From: Candidatus Ruania gallistercoris
GTDB taxonomy: Bacteria; Actinomycetota; Actinomycetes; Actinomycetales; Beutenbergiaceae
Direction: 5' to 3'
NCBI GenBank assembly: GCA_019116305.1
Contig: DXBY01000301.1
Span: forward strand, 1 to 33,108
Length of the DNA stretch: 33,108 nucleotides
Positions 23,103-30,811 of this stretch are shown here, in pieces; the stretch's first letter is position 1, and each line of letters opens with the position of its first letter. Position numbers and translations under genes: made by a program. Under the pieces are notes generated by a model. The model saw only the letters and a program-made list of their open reading frames with translations, was not told the origin of the DNA and made no database searches.

Positions 23103-23735
23103 TCAGCGCAGCACGGCGACCAGCAGCCCGCCCCCTACCGGCAGCAGGGTGGGGATGAGGTCCTCGTTCTCCCGCACGCTGCGGCCGAGCTCCCGCATCG
23201 CCACTGTGAGCTCGTCGCGCCGTGCCGGGTCGGCGACCCGGTCGTGCCAGAGCGCGTCGGAGACCGCCAGCACCCCACCGGAGCGCAGCATCCTCACTGC
23301 CTGTTCGGCATAGTCCCCGGTCTCGCCCGGCTCCGCATCCAGAAACACCAGGTCATAGGCGGAGTCGGCCAACCGGGGTAGCACGTCCAGCGCGCGACCG
23401 GAGATCGTGCGGGTCCGGGTGGAGCGGATCCCGGCCGCCGCGAAGGACTCCTTCGCCACCCGCTGGTGCTCGACCTCCACGTCGATCGTGGTCAGCACGC
23501 CATCCTCGGCCATCCCCTCCAGCAGCCAGAGCGCAGACACTCCGGTGCCGGTACCGACCTCGGCCACCGCCCGGGCGTGGCTCGCCGCGGCGAGCATCCG
23601 CAGTGCTGCCCCGACGCCCACCGGCACGGCGTCGATGCCGAGCTCCTCGGCGCGCATCCGGGCGGTTCGTGCCGGTTCAGACTCGGTGAGGAACTCTTCG
23701 GTGTACGCCCAGCTCAGGGCCTTGTCGGCAACGAT
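23103..23735 (-). CDS. O-methyltransferase (Rv1220c-like), apparent ATC start codon
   Basis: A class I SAM-dependent methyltransferase of about 211 residues. The SAM loop is AVAEVGTGTGVSALWLL, the acidic residue is in LTTIDVEVEHQ, and the metal/catalytic-region motif is YDLVFLDAEPGETGDY, near the fold of catechol and caffeoyl-CoA methyltransferases. It is the neighbour of sigE, as in Mycobacterium; the substrate is unknown. Start problem: homologues start just before ADKALSWAY, but the frame has no ATG, GTG or TTG there. An AGGAGG at 23747-23742 is followed after 6 bases by ATC (23735-23733). The nearest legal upstream start is GTG 23843, which would add a 36-residue unrelated extension. The next downstream ATG removes conserved sequence. 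I use the ATC as the likely start. Confidence 0.75.
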   Translation of the reverse strand: MVADKALSWAYTEEFLTESEPARTARMRAEELGIDAVPVGVGAALRMLAAASHARAVAEVGTGTGVSALWLLEGMAEDGVLTTIDVEVEHQRVAKESFAAAGIRSTRTRTISGRALDVLPRLADSAYDLVFLDAEPGETGDYAEQAVRMLRSGGVLAVSDALWHDRVADPARRDELTVAMRELGRSVRENEDLIPTLLPVGGGLLVAVLR

Positions 23736-23741
23736 GGTGGG

Positions 23742-23747
23742 CCTCCT
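23742..23747 (-). promoter_or_regulatory. Strong Shine-Dalgarno (AGGAGG) that decides the methyltransferase start
   Basis: Minus-strand AGGAGG with a 6-base spacer to ATC 23735. This is the ideal spacing, yet no standard start codon is present at or near the expected position. Confidence 0.6.
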
Positions 23748-23901
23748 GATGGGCTCGTGGACAGCGGTGGGCAGGCGTGCGACAAGCAGACACCTGCTGT
23801 GACGTGCTCCGATGCTAGCGCCCAGCCCATTCTGACGCGGCACTGTGCCTCGGCCAACACTCAGGAAGTTCCCAGCCAGGGCCACTACGATAGGAAACCT
23901 G

Positions 23902-24522
23902 ATGAGCAGCCCCGCCGTGTTCCCACCGCCTGTCGACCCGCCTGCCGACGAACGTTCGGGCGGGGAGTCGGCAGTGGCCGATGAGGAGTGGGTCGCCCCC
24001 AGCTGGGAAGAGATCGTACGGGAGAACACCGACCGGGTGTACCGCCTCGCCTACCGGCTCACCGGGAACCGCGCCGACGCCGAGGACCTCACCCAGGAAG
24101 TGTTCGTGCGGGTCTTCCGGTCGCTGCACTCCTACCGGCCGGGGACCTTCGCCGGCTGGCTGCACCGGATCACCACCAACCTGTTCCTGGACGGGCAGCG
24201 GCGGAAGAAGCGGATCCGGTTCGATGCGCTCGGGCCAGCGGCGGAACGGATCGCCGCGACCACGGATGCCGGCTCCCCCGAGCGCCGGTACGAGCACCAC
24301 AACCTCGACCTGGACATCCAGGAGGCACTGGACGGGCTCAAACCCCAGTACCGGGCCGCCGTCGTGCTCTGTGACATCGAAGGGCTCTCCTACGAGGAGA
24401 TCGCCGAGGTGCTCGGTATCTCGATGGGTACCGTCCGCTCGCGGATCCACCGCGGCCGCGCCCAGCTGCGCAGCACATTGGCGCACCGGTCCCCACGGCT
24501 GGTCACGGAGGTTGCCGGGTGA
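23902..24522 (+). CDS. sigE: ECF sigma factor, SigE type
   Basis: A 206-residue extracytoplasmic-function sigma factor. Region 2 runs from about residue 36 ([21 protein letters not shown], then [29 protein letters not shown]). Region 4 is [45 protein letters not shown]. It directs RNA polymerase to envelope-stress promoters. Its stop overlaps the anti-sigma GTG (GTGA), giving tight coupling, and htrA and tatB homologues follow as in Mycobacterium. ATG 23902 is preferred over the frame's upstream start because the conserved region begins well after it. Upstream is TACGAT (23886-23891), 10 bases before the ATG, and GGAAGT (23864-23869), which could be an autoregulatory ECF -35; this is uncertain. 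Confidence 0.92.
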   Translation: MSSPAVFPPPVDPPADERSGGESAVADEEWVAPSWEEIVRENTDRVYRLAYRLTGNRADAEDLTQEVFVRVFRSLHSYRPGTFAGWLHRITTNLFLDGQRRKKRIRFDALGPAAERIAATTDAGSPERRYEHHNLDLDIQEALDGLKPQYRAAVVLCDIEGLSYEEIAEVLGISMGTVRSRIHRGRAQLRSTLAHRSPRLVTEVAG

Positions 24523-25415
24523 GCCACCTCGGACCACTGGTCTCGACCCTGGTCGACGGTCATCTACCGCCGGCCAAGGCTGAGCGCGCCTACGCGCACC
24601 TGGTGCACTGCGGGGGTTGCCGCGCCCAGGTGCAGGCCGAACGGGCACTGCGCGCGGCCGCGGCCCGCTCGGTGGAGGAGGTGCACGCCAGCGATGACCT
24701 CACCCGCAAGCTGCTTGCGCTGAACCTGCCCGGGCAGACCCCGGGGCCACGGGCTGCCGGGGCGCAGACCGCCGCCGGGCCTGACCCGGCCCGTGGAGTG
24801 CGTGGCACCCGGATCCGGGTGGCCTCCGGGGCGGTCGCCTCGGTGGGGGTGTTCACCGCGGCGCTGTTCGTGCTCGGTGGGCAGCAACGTGAGGTGGACG
24901 ACTTGACTCCGCTGGTGGCGCCGGAAGAGGCGAGCGACGTGCGCACCGCCGCCGCACCGCATGCGGCGATCAGGTCGGCCGCCGGAGGCAGTGACGGTCT
25001 CTCGGCCACTGTCCTGGACTGGATGCACAGCAGCGGCTGGTCGGCGCCCACCGAACTGCCCAGCGGGATGTCCGTGCAGGACGTGATCGTGACCGATGAC
25101 GCCGAGGCGGGCGGGCAGATCCTGCAGATCGACCTGGCTGGGGCGGACGGTGTGGTGCAGGTGATGGAGGCCCGCGGCGTGCTGGACGGTGCCACCACGG
25201 CACCGCTGGAACCGGTGCTGGTCGGTGGGCACGAGGTCTACCAGGTGGCCGACCACTGGTGGATCGCCCAGTGCGGGGACTCGGTGGTGGCCGTCTCCTC
25301 AGGTGCGGACCCCACAGCGGCACATCAGCTGCTCGCCCGGATGCCCGCCAGTGCCGAGAACGGTGTGGTGGACCGCCTCGCCCAGGGTGTGCACGTGCTG
25401 CTCGGTAGCGGCTGA
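24519..25415 (+). CDS. rseA: Zinc-finger anti-sigma factor (RseA-like)
   Basis: A 298-residue predicted single-pass membrane protein. The N-terminal cytoplasmic ZAS domain has the H-x3-C-x2-C motif in AHLVHCGGC (His27, Cys31, Cys34), which holds SigE. A hydrophobic segment ([21 protein letters not shown], about residues 101-121) is followed by a roughly 175-residue outer domain ending in [11 protein letters not shown]. The GTG start overlaps the sigE stop, keeping the two in balance. Mycobacterial RseA is much shorter and soluble, so this longer, membrane-anchored form with an extracytoplasmic sensor part is a real difference. Confidence 0.88.
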   Translation: MSHLGPLVSTLVDGHLPPAKAERAYAHLVHCGGCRAQVQAERALRAAAARSVEEVHASDDLTRKLLALNLPGQTPGPRAAGAQTAAGPDPARGVRGTRIRVASGAVASVGVFTAALFVLGGQQREVDDLTPLVAPEEASDVRTAAAPHAAIRSAAGGSDGLSATVLDWMHSSGWSAPTELPSGMSVQDVIVTDDAEAGGQILQIDLAGADGVVQVMEARGVLDGATTAPLEPVLVGGHEVYQVADHWWIAQCGDSVVAVSSGADPTAAHQLLARMPASAENGVVDRLAQGVHVLLGSG

Positions 25416-25436
25416 GCCAGGCAGAGGAGCGGCGCA

Positions 25437-26681
25437 GTGAGTACCCCGACCGATCCAGGGCACGGGCCTGGACACGGACCGTTTGTTCCGCCGTACCGGC
25501 CAGCGGCCACACCGCAGCCGCACCCCCAACCGGCACCGCAGCCAACGCAGGAACCGCCGGTGAACCGGACCACCCCGCCGCGGCGGATCCTGCTCGCCGT
25601 CGCCGTCCCGCTGATGGCCCTGTTCCTGGTGCTCGGTCTGCTCCTCGGTCTGCTCCTCGCCCCACCTCTGCTCGGCGAGTCCCGGGGCGGGGAGCTGCCC
25701 AGCTCCCAGGTGAGCCCGGGGACCGGCGGTTCGGCCGGTGGCGACCTGGAGGACGGGTCGGTGGCCGCGATCGCCGCAGACGTGCTGCCGAGCACGGTCT
25801 ACATCGAAGTGGTCAATGTCGCCCAGGGCAGCACCGGGAGCGGGTTCGTGCTCCGCGAGGACGGCTACATCGTCACCAACCAGCACGTGATCGCCCCGGC
25901 GCGCAGCGGCGGGGAGATCACCGTGGTGTTCTCCGACGGGAGCGAGGAGGAGGCGGAGATCGTGGGGGCGAGCACCGACTACGATCTCGCTGTGCTGGAG
26001 GTGGACCGCGACGACCTGCAGCCGCTGGTGCTCGGCGACTCCGACCGGCTGTTGGTCGGCGAGCCGGTAGTGGCGATCGGCGCACCGCTGGGGCTGGAAG
26101 GCACGGTCACCTCCGGCATCGTCAGTGCGCTGAACCGCCCGGTGAGCGTCCCCGGGGAGGAGAGTGCCACCTTCATCAACGCGATCCAGACAGACGCCGC
26201 GATCAATCCCGGGAACTCCGGCGGCCCCCTGGTCAACGCCGCCGGGGAGGTGATCGGGGTGAACTCTGCGATCGCGACCACGGCGACCTCCGGTCAGGGA
26301 GGCAGCGTGGGACTGGGCTTCGCCATCCCGAGCAGCCAGGTGCGCCGCACCACGGAGCAGCTGATCGAGACCGGGCAGGCCACCTACCCGGTGATCGGTG
26401 CACTGCTGAACACCCGGTACCGGGGTGAGGGCGTGCAGGTGGTCACCGCGGAGGATGCTGCCGATGCGCCGCCGATCACCCCCGGAGGTCCGGCCGAGGC
26501 GGCCGGGCTCGAAGCCGGAGACGTGATCGTGGCCATCGACGGGGAGCCGGTGACCAGCCCGGACGAGCTGATCGTGCGCATCCGCGCCCGTGCCCCCGGT
26601 GACGAGATCACCCTCACCGTGCGCGAGGACGACGCGGACACCGACCTGCAGGTCACCCTGGGAGAGACCGAGAGCCAGTGA
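25437..26681 (+). CDS. HtrA/DegP-like membrane-anchored serine protease with PDZ domain
   Basis: A 414-residue protease. It has a Pro/His-rich cytoplasmic N-terminus (residues 1-48), one membrane anchor (ILLAVAVPLMALFLVLGLLL, about 51-70), a trypsin-like domain with the triad His150 (TNQHVI), Asp183 (STDYDLAVL) and Ser261 (NPGNSGGPL), and a C-terminal PDZ domain (GGPAEAAGLEAGDVIVAIDGEPV). It degrades or refolds damaged extracytoplasmic proteins. It follows the anti-sigma gene by 21 bases with a GAGGAG site before GTG 25437, so it belongs to the SigE unit and may help cleave the anti-sigma outer domain. Confidence 0.92.
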   Translation: MSTPTDPGHGPGHGPFVPPYRPAATPQPHPQPAPQPTQEPPVNRTTPPRRILLAVAVPLMALFLVLGLLLGLLLAPPLLGESRGGELPSSQVSPGTGGSAGGDLEDGSVAAIAADVLPSTVYIEVVNVAQGSTGSGFVLREDGYIVTNQHVIAPARSGGEITVVFSDGSEEEAEIVGASTDYDLAVLEVDRDDLQPLVLGDSDRLLVGEPVVAIGAPLGLEGTVTSGIVSALNRPVSVPGEESATFINAIQTDAAINPGNSGGPLVNAAGEVIGVNSAIATTATSGQGGSVGLGFAIPSSQVRRTTEQLIETGQATYPVIGALLNTRYRGEGVQVVTAEDAADAPPITPGGPAEAAGLEAGDVIVAIDGEPVTSPDELIVRIRARAPGDEITLTVREDDADTDLQVTLGETESQ

Positions 26682-26708
26682 CGGTCCGGGGCACGCCCCC
26701 GCTCACAT

Positions 26709-26714
26709 TAGGCT
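26709..26714 (+). promoter_or_regulatory. -10 box (TAGGCT) of tatB, leaderless type
   Basis: TAGGCT, 7 bases, then ATG 26722; tatB therefore has its own promoter besides possible read-through from the sigE unit. Confidence 0.5.
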
Positions 26715-26721
26715 GTGGCGC

Positions 26722-27198
26722 ATGGCGTTGAACGGTGGCGAGATCATCATCTTGCTGGTGCTGGTCGCCATCATCGTCGGGCCCCAGCGCCTCCCGCAGT
26801 ATGCCGAACAGCTCGCGCGGCTGGTACGCACGCTGCGCGACATGGCGCGCGGGGCCACCCAGTCGATCAAGGAGGAGCTTGGCCCCGAGGCCGCCGACCT
26901 CGACTTCACCAAGCTGGACCCGCGGCAGTACGATCCGCGCCGGATCGTGCGGGACGCGCTGGCGGAGGATCTCACCTCCACCGGGTCCTCGAGCTCGAGG
27001 AAGACGCGGTCGACCTCCTCGGGCTCAGCCAGCGGCTCATCCCGTTCTGCTGCGACCAGCACGGCAGCGGCGGCGGGTACTGCAGCGGCGGCCGGGACGG
27101 CAGTTGCCGGCGCCGCGACAACCGACAGCCCGCCGCCGGAGGACACGGTGGTGGACCCGCTCGCCGATGGCGCTCCGTTCGACGACGAGGCGACTTAA
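26722..27198 (+). CDS. tatB: Sec-independent translocase protein TatB
   Basis: A 158-residue TatB: a short N-terminal helix (GEIIILLVLVAIIVGP), the hinge P-Q-R-LP, then the amphipathic helix QYAEQLARLVRTLRDMARG. The tail from about residue 87 is low-complexity Ser/Ala/Thr, typical of TatB tails but long. Its place after the SigE-HtrA block matches the mycobacterial order and separates it from TatA. TatB recruits twin-arginine substrates, which would include the sugar-binding lipoprotein encoded at 13.7 kb. The stop codon shares bases with the stop of the convergent mrp gene (TTAA at 27195-27198). Confidence 0.92.
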   Translation: MALNGGEIIILLVLVAIIVGPQRLPQYAEQLARLVRTLRDMARGATQSIKEELGPEAADLDFTKLDPRQYDPRRIVRDALAEDLTSTGSSSSRKTRSTSSGSASGSSRSAATSTAAAAGTAAAAGTAVAGAATTDSPPPEDTVVDPLADGAPFDDEAT

Positions 27199-28331
27199 CC
27201 CACCGGGGAGATCGCCAGCTTCCGGCCGGCCAGGCCCCGGGAGCGGTGCCCGAGCGTGCCGGCCACGGAGCGCAGCACCTCGGCAGCTTCGGAGGTGGAG
27301 TCCGTGTCGACCAGGGGGTGACCGGAGTCCGAGCCCTCGCGCAGGGCCACCTCCAGCGGCACCTGCCCGAGCAGGGGTACCTCGGTGCCCAGGGCTTCGG
27401 TGAGCTGGTCGGCGACCCGCTGCCCACCGCCGGAGCCGAACAGCTCCAGCCGGGACCCGTCCGGCTGGGTCAGCCAGGACATGTTCTCGATCACCCCGGC
27501 CACTCGCTGGTTCGTGGCCTTGGCCATCGAGCCGGCCCGTTCGGCTACCTCGGCGGCGGCCAGCTGCGGGGTGGTGACCACCAGCAGCTCCGCGTTCGGC
27601 AGCAGCTGGGCCACCGAGATCGCGATGTCCCCGGTGCCGGGCGGCAGGTCCAGCAGCAGCACGTCCAGGTCGCCCCAGAACACGTCCGCGAGAAACTGCT
27701 GCAACGCCCGGTGCAGCATCGGCCCCCGCCAGACCACGGCGCGGCCGGGATCGGTGAACATCCCGATCGAGATCACCTTCACGTCCCCGGCCACCGGCGG
27801 CAGGATCATGTCGTCGACCTTGGTGGGCGGTAGCTCCACGCCGAGCATCCGGGGCAGGGAGAAGCCGTACACGTCCGCATCCACCACGCCGACCTTGAGA
27901 CCGTCCGCGGCCATCGCCGCGGCCAGGTTCGCCGTCACGCTGGACTTGCCCACCCCGCCCTTGCCGGAGGCGACGGCGAACACCCGGGTGAGGTTGTCCG
28001 GCTGGGAGAACGGGATCACCGGTTCGGCGATGCCGCCGCGGAGCTTGGTGCGCAGCGCCGTGCGTTCGTCGTCGGTCATCACGGTCATCGAGACCTTGGC
28101 GCGAGCCACCTCCTCCAGGGCTTCGACGGCGTTGGTCACGTCCCGCGTGATGGTGTCCTTCAGCGGGCAGCCGGCTGTGGTCAGCGCCACGGTCACGGTC
28201 ACCACGGCGCCGTCCGGGGTCTGCTCGGCCTCCACCCCGCGGACCATGTCCAGGTCGGTGATCGGCCGCCTGATCTCCGGGTCGAGCACTGTGGTCAGTG
28301 CTTCGTGCACACGGTCGGTCAACTCAGCCAT
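27195..28331 (-). CDS. mrp: Mrp/NBP35-type P-loop ATPase, iron-sulfur carrier
   Basis: A 378-residue protein with an N-terminal MIP18/DUF59 domain (DRVHEALTTVLDPEIRRPI, then a TTAGCPLKD cysteine) followed by a deviant Walker A ATPase domain: ASGKGGVGKSSVTANLAAAMA, DADVYGFSLPRMLGV and LLLDLPPGTGD. These proteins bind and pass on Fe-S clusters. The usual CxxC pair near the C-terminus of many ApbC/Mrp proteins is not visible: the ENMSWLTQPDGSRLELFG region, where E.coli-type proteins read ENMS...C..C, has no cysteines. Several actinobacterial Mrps share this trait. ATG 28331 has a leaderless -10 box. Confidence 0.92.
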   Translation of the reverse strand: MAELTDRVHEALTTVLDPEIRRPITDLDMVRGVEAEQTPDGAVVTVTVALTTAGCPLKDTITRDVTNAVEALEEVARAKVSMTVMTDDERTALRTKLRGGIAEPVIPFSQPDNLTRVFAVASGKGGVGKSSVTANLAAAMAADGLKVGVVDADVYGFSLPRMLGVELPPTKVDDMILPPVAGDVKVISIGMFTDPGRAVVWRGPMLHRALQQFLADVFWGDLDVLLLDLPPGTGDIAISVAQLLPNAELLVVTTPQLAAAEVAERAGSMAKATNQRVAGVIENMSWLTQPDGSRLELFGSGGGQRVADQLTEALGTEVPLLGQVPLEVALREGSDSGHPLVDTDSTSEAAEVLRSVAGTLGHRSRGLAGRKLAISPVG

Positions 28332-28337
28332 ACCTCG

Positions 28338-28343
28338 AGTCTA
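28338..28343 (-). promoter_or_regulatory. -10 box (TAGACT) of mrp, leaderless type
   Basis: Minus-strand TAGACT, 6 bases, then ATG 28331. It lies in the 60-base gap after the DUF1003 gene and is identical to the boxes of deoC and ilvA. Confidence 0.55.
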
Positions 28344-28391
28344 AGCCGGGTGCCGGACTCAGGGAGCGGCGCGGCTTGTGGGATCGCCCAC

Positions 28392-28901
28392 CTACCGTTC
28401 GTCGGCGACCGGGGCGGGCTCGTCCTCAGGATCGTCCTGCAGCTCCTCGAGCAGGGAGCGCAGCTCGCTGCGGACGAAGTCGCGGGTCGCCACCTCGCTG
28501 ATCGCCAGCCGGAGCGCCGCTACCTCCCGGGCCAGGTACTCGGTGTCGGCGAGGTTGCGTTCGGACCGCTGCCGGTCCTGCTCGGCAGCCACCCGGTCCC
28601 GGTCGGCCTGGCGGTCCTGGGCGAGCAGGATCAACGGTGCCGAGTAGGACGCCTGCAGGGAGAGCATCAGGGTGAGCAGGGTGAAGTTCAGCGCCCGCGG
28701 GTCGAACTGCGCCGCGTCCGGGGCGAGCGTGTTCCAGCCGAGCCAGGCCGCGCAGAACACGGTCATGTAGAGCAGGAACCGCGGGGTGCCGAGGAACCGG
28801 GCGATGCCTTCGGCGATCTTGCCGAAGGCATCCTTGTTCCGGGGCCGCTTCGGCAGCCAGCGGCGTCGGCTGCGCTGGGGGGTGTCGAGCCGGTCAGACA
28901 C
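28392..28901 (-). CDS. DUF1003 membrane protein
   Basis: A 169-residue protein with two hydrophobic segments around FLLYMTVFCAAWLGWNTL and ALNFTLLTLMLSLQASYSAPLILLA, then a long charged helix starting AQDRQADRDRVAAEQDRQRSE, likely coiled coil. This is the DUF1003 pattern; function unknown. It begins at GTG 28901, inside the end of the MgtE-like gene (8-base overlap), with GGGAG 6-8 bases upstream, so the two are co-translated. The pairing of MgtE-like and DUF1003 genes is common in actinobacteria and suggests a joint role in ion handling, which is inference. Confidence 0.88.
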   Translation of the reverse strand: MSDRLDTPQRSRRRWLPKRPRNKDAFGKIAEGIARFLGTPRFLLYMTVFCAAWLGWNTLAPDAAQFDPRALNFTLLTLMLSLQASYSAPLILLAQDRQADRDRVAAEQDRQRSERNLADTEYLAREVAALRLAISEVATRDFVRSELRSLLEELQDDPEDEPAPVADER

Positions 28902-30171
28902 GCTGTGCTCCCATCGCCTGGTCGGTGACCTCGTCGTCCGCCTCACGCCAGTCCTCGGGCAGCAGGTGGTCGAGGACGTCGTCCGCACTCACCGCACCGA
29001 GCAGGCGGCGCTCGCTGTCGGTCACCGGGAGCGCGGTCAAGTTGTAGGTGGCCAGCAGGCGGGTGACCTTGCCGAGCACATCGTGCGGGTCCAGCGGCTC
29101 CAGGTCGGTGTCGAGCAGGGTGCCGATCGCCTCGTGCGGGGGTTCGCGCAGCATCCGTTGCAGGTGCACCACCCCGAGCAGCCGCCCGGTCGGTGTCTCC
29201 AGCGGGGGGCGGACCACGAACACCATGGCCGAGAGCGCCGGGGTGACGTCCTGGCGGCGGGCGTGCGCCAGTGCGGTGGCCACTGTGGCCTCGGGAGGCA
29301 GGATGATCGGTTCGGTGGTCATCAGTCCGCCGGCGGTGTGCTCGTCGTAGACCAGCAGCCGGCGCACGTCCTCGGCCTCCTCCGGTTCCATCAGTGCGAG
29401 CAGCTCGCTGGCCTGCTGGGTAGAAAGCTCAGCGACCAGGTCGGCGGCGTCGTCGGGCTGCATCTCGTCCAGCACCTGGGCAGCTCGCTGCGTGCTCAGT
29501 GCGGAGACGATCATCACCCGGTCCTCCTCACCGAGCTCCTCGAGCACATCCGCCAGCCGCTCGTCCCGTAGGGCGGCAGCCACCTCCACCCGGCGCTGCG
29601 GGGGAAGGTCGTGCAGCACATCGGCCAGGTCGGCCGGCTTCAGGTCGGCCATCGTGGCCAGCAGCGCGGTGGCGCCCTGTTGTTCGGTGGTCGGCGCCAG
29701 CCCGAGTGCCTGGTCCACCTCGATGGTCAGTCGTTCACCCCGGCGGAGCAGCCCGGAGCGGCCGGTGCTGCGGCGCACGTACAGCCGGGTGACCAACCAG
29801 TCCCGGTTCCGCTGCTGCTCCAGTGCGACGTCCTGGATGGTCACTGTGCCGGAACCGTCCCGGAGCCGGATCTCCCGGTCCAGCAACTCGCCGAGCACCA
29901 GGGTCTCGGCGGCTCGTTGGGAGAACCGGCGGATGTTCATCAGCCCGGTGGTGATCACCGCACCGGAGTCGATCCCGGTGACTCGGGACAACGGCAGGAA
30001 CACTCGCCGTCGTCCCGGGACCTCCACCACCAGACCCACCGCTCGCGGCGGCTGGCGCACCCGGAGCAGCACGACGACGTCATGCACCCGCCCCACCCGG
30101 TCACCGAGCGGGTCGAAGACTCCGGTGCCAGCCAGGCGCGCCACGTAGATTCGGCCGGTCGCGGTATTCAC
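28894..30171 (-). CDS. Soluble MgtE-like regulator: PRC barrel, MgtE N-domain and CBS pair, no transport domain
   Basis: A 425-residue protein. Residues 1-150 hold a barrel-like region (DRVGRVHDVVVLLR) resembling PRC domains. It is followed by the MgtE N-terminal superhelix (about 165-275: MADLKPADLADVLHDLPPQRR, EELGEEDRVMIVSAL, MQPDDAADLVAEL, LMEPEEAEDVRRLL) and two CBS motifs (TTEPIILPPEATVATALAHAR and LTALPVTDSERRLLGAVSADDVLDHLLPEDW). True MgtE Mg2+ channels carry five membrane helices after the CBS pair; here the protein ends, so it is a cytosolic sensor or partner. GTG 30171 has TAGGCT 6 bases upstream. DUF1003 follows with overlap. Confidence 0.9.
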   Translation of the reverse strand: MNTATGRIYVARLAGTGVFDPLGDRVGRVHDVVVLLRVRQPPRAVGLVVEVPGRRRVFLPLSRVTGIDSGAVITTGLMNIRRFSQRAAETLVLGELLDREIRLRDGSGTVTIQDVALEQQRNRDWLVTRLYVRRSTGRSGLLRRGERLTIEVDQALGLAPTTEQQGATALLATMADLKPADLADVLHDLPPQRRVEVAAALRDERLADVLEELGEEDRVMIVSALSTQRAAQVLDEMQPDDAADLVAELSTQQASELLALMEPEEAEDVRRLLVYDEHTAGGLMTTEPIILPPEATVATALAHARRQDVTPALSAMVFVVRPPLETPTGRLLGVVHLQRMLREPPHEAIGTLLDTDLEPLDPHDVLGKVTRLLATYNLTALPVTDSERRLLGAVSADDVLDHLLPEDWREADDEVTDQAMGAQRV

Positions 30172-30177
30172 GCGGTC

Positions 30178-30183
30178 AGCCTA
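30178..30183 (-). promoter_or_regulatory. -10 box (TAGGCT) of the MgtE-like gene, leaderless type
   Basis: Minus-strand TAGGCT, 6 bases, then GTG 30171; same hexamer as the tatB box. Confidence 0.5.
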
Positions 30184-30263
30184 TGTCAGCACTCCCGCTC
30201 GCACCTGGGCAGCGGCGACACCCCGGCTGAGGTGTCTCGGATGACACCGGGTCGCCGGTGGGG

Positions 30264-30269
30264 GACAAT
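30264..30269 (+). promoter_or_regulatory. -10-like box (GACAAT) of the 30276 gene, leaderless type
   Basis: GACAAT, 6 bases, then ATG 30276. It supports that start over the upstream in-frame GTG at 30258. Confidence 0.45.
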
Positions 30270-30275
30270 GGCGCT

Positions 30276-30791
30276 ATGTCAGCCATGCGTCCGACCGATC
30301 CCCGAGGCAGCCTCCAGCCGCGCGGCGACGAGATCGCCTCCTACACCAGCTACCTGGAAGCCCAGCGGGCCGTGGACTTCCTGGCGGACAAGGAGTTCGA
30401 GGTCAACGCCGTGACGATCGTGGGCACCGACCTGAAGATGGTCGAGCGGATCACTGGCCGACGCACCTACCCGAGCGTGGCGCTGCGCGGTGCCGCCTCC
30501 GGTGCGTACTTTGGGTTCTTCATCGGTCTGTTGCTGTTCCTGATGGGCGGCGGGCTGCTCGAGGTTCTGCTCCCGGCGGTGCTGATCGGTGCTGGGGCGG
30601 GGATGCTGTTCGCGGTGATCGCGTACGCCTTCACCGGGGGGAAGCGGGACTTCACCTCCACCTCGCAGGTGGTGGCTGGGGCGTTCTCCGTGCTCTGTCT
30701 GGCGGAGAAGGCCGAGGAAGCGCGCCGGCTGCTCACCGAGCTGCCGGGCAGTGAACAGTCCGCCGACTCCACCGGCGGCTTCGGGGGCTGA
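30276..30791 (+). CDS. Membrane protein with general stress protein 17M-like domain
   Basis: A 171-residue protein. The N-terminal domain IASYTSYLEAQRAVDFLADKEFEVNAVTIVGTDLKMVERITGR is the YflT/general stress protein 17M fold (an 'SY..A..AVD.L...F....V.IVG.DL' pattern). A glycine-rich membrane hairpin follows (GAYFGFFIGLLLFLMGGG and VLLPAVLIGAGAGMLFAVIAYAF). The role is unknown beyond stress association in Bacillus relatives. It is divergent from the MgtE-like gene and convergent with the DUF2079 gene, 20 bases away. Confidence 0.87.
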   Translation: MSAMRPTDPRGSLQPRGDEIASYTSYLEAQRAVDFLADKEFEVNAVTIVGTDLKMVERITGRRTYPSVALRGAASGAYFGFFIGLLLFLMGGGLLEVLLPAVLIGAGAGMLFAVIAYAFTGGKRDFTSTSQVVAGAFSVLCLAEKAEEARRLLTELPGSEQSADSTGGFGG

Positions 30792-30811
30792 CCGGCGTCG
30801 CCCGGCCGGCG

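Noticed and set aside
23864-23891. GGAAGT plus TACGAT as a SigE-autoregulated promoter
   Set aside because: The -35 only loosely fits ECF GGAAC-type boxes and the -10 looks vegetative, so it is mentioned under sigE but not called.
30792-30811. GC-rich near-palindrome between the stress-protein-like and DUF2079 genes as a bidirectional terminator
   Set aside because: The arms pair only with a bulge and a tight loop, and there is no T-tract on either side.
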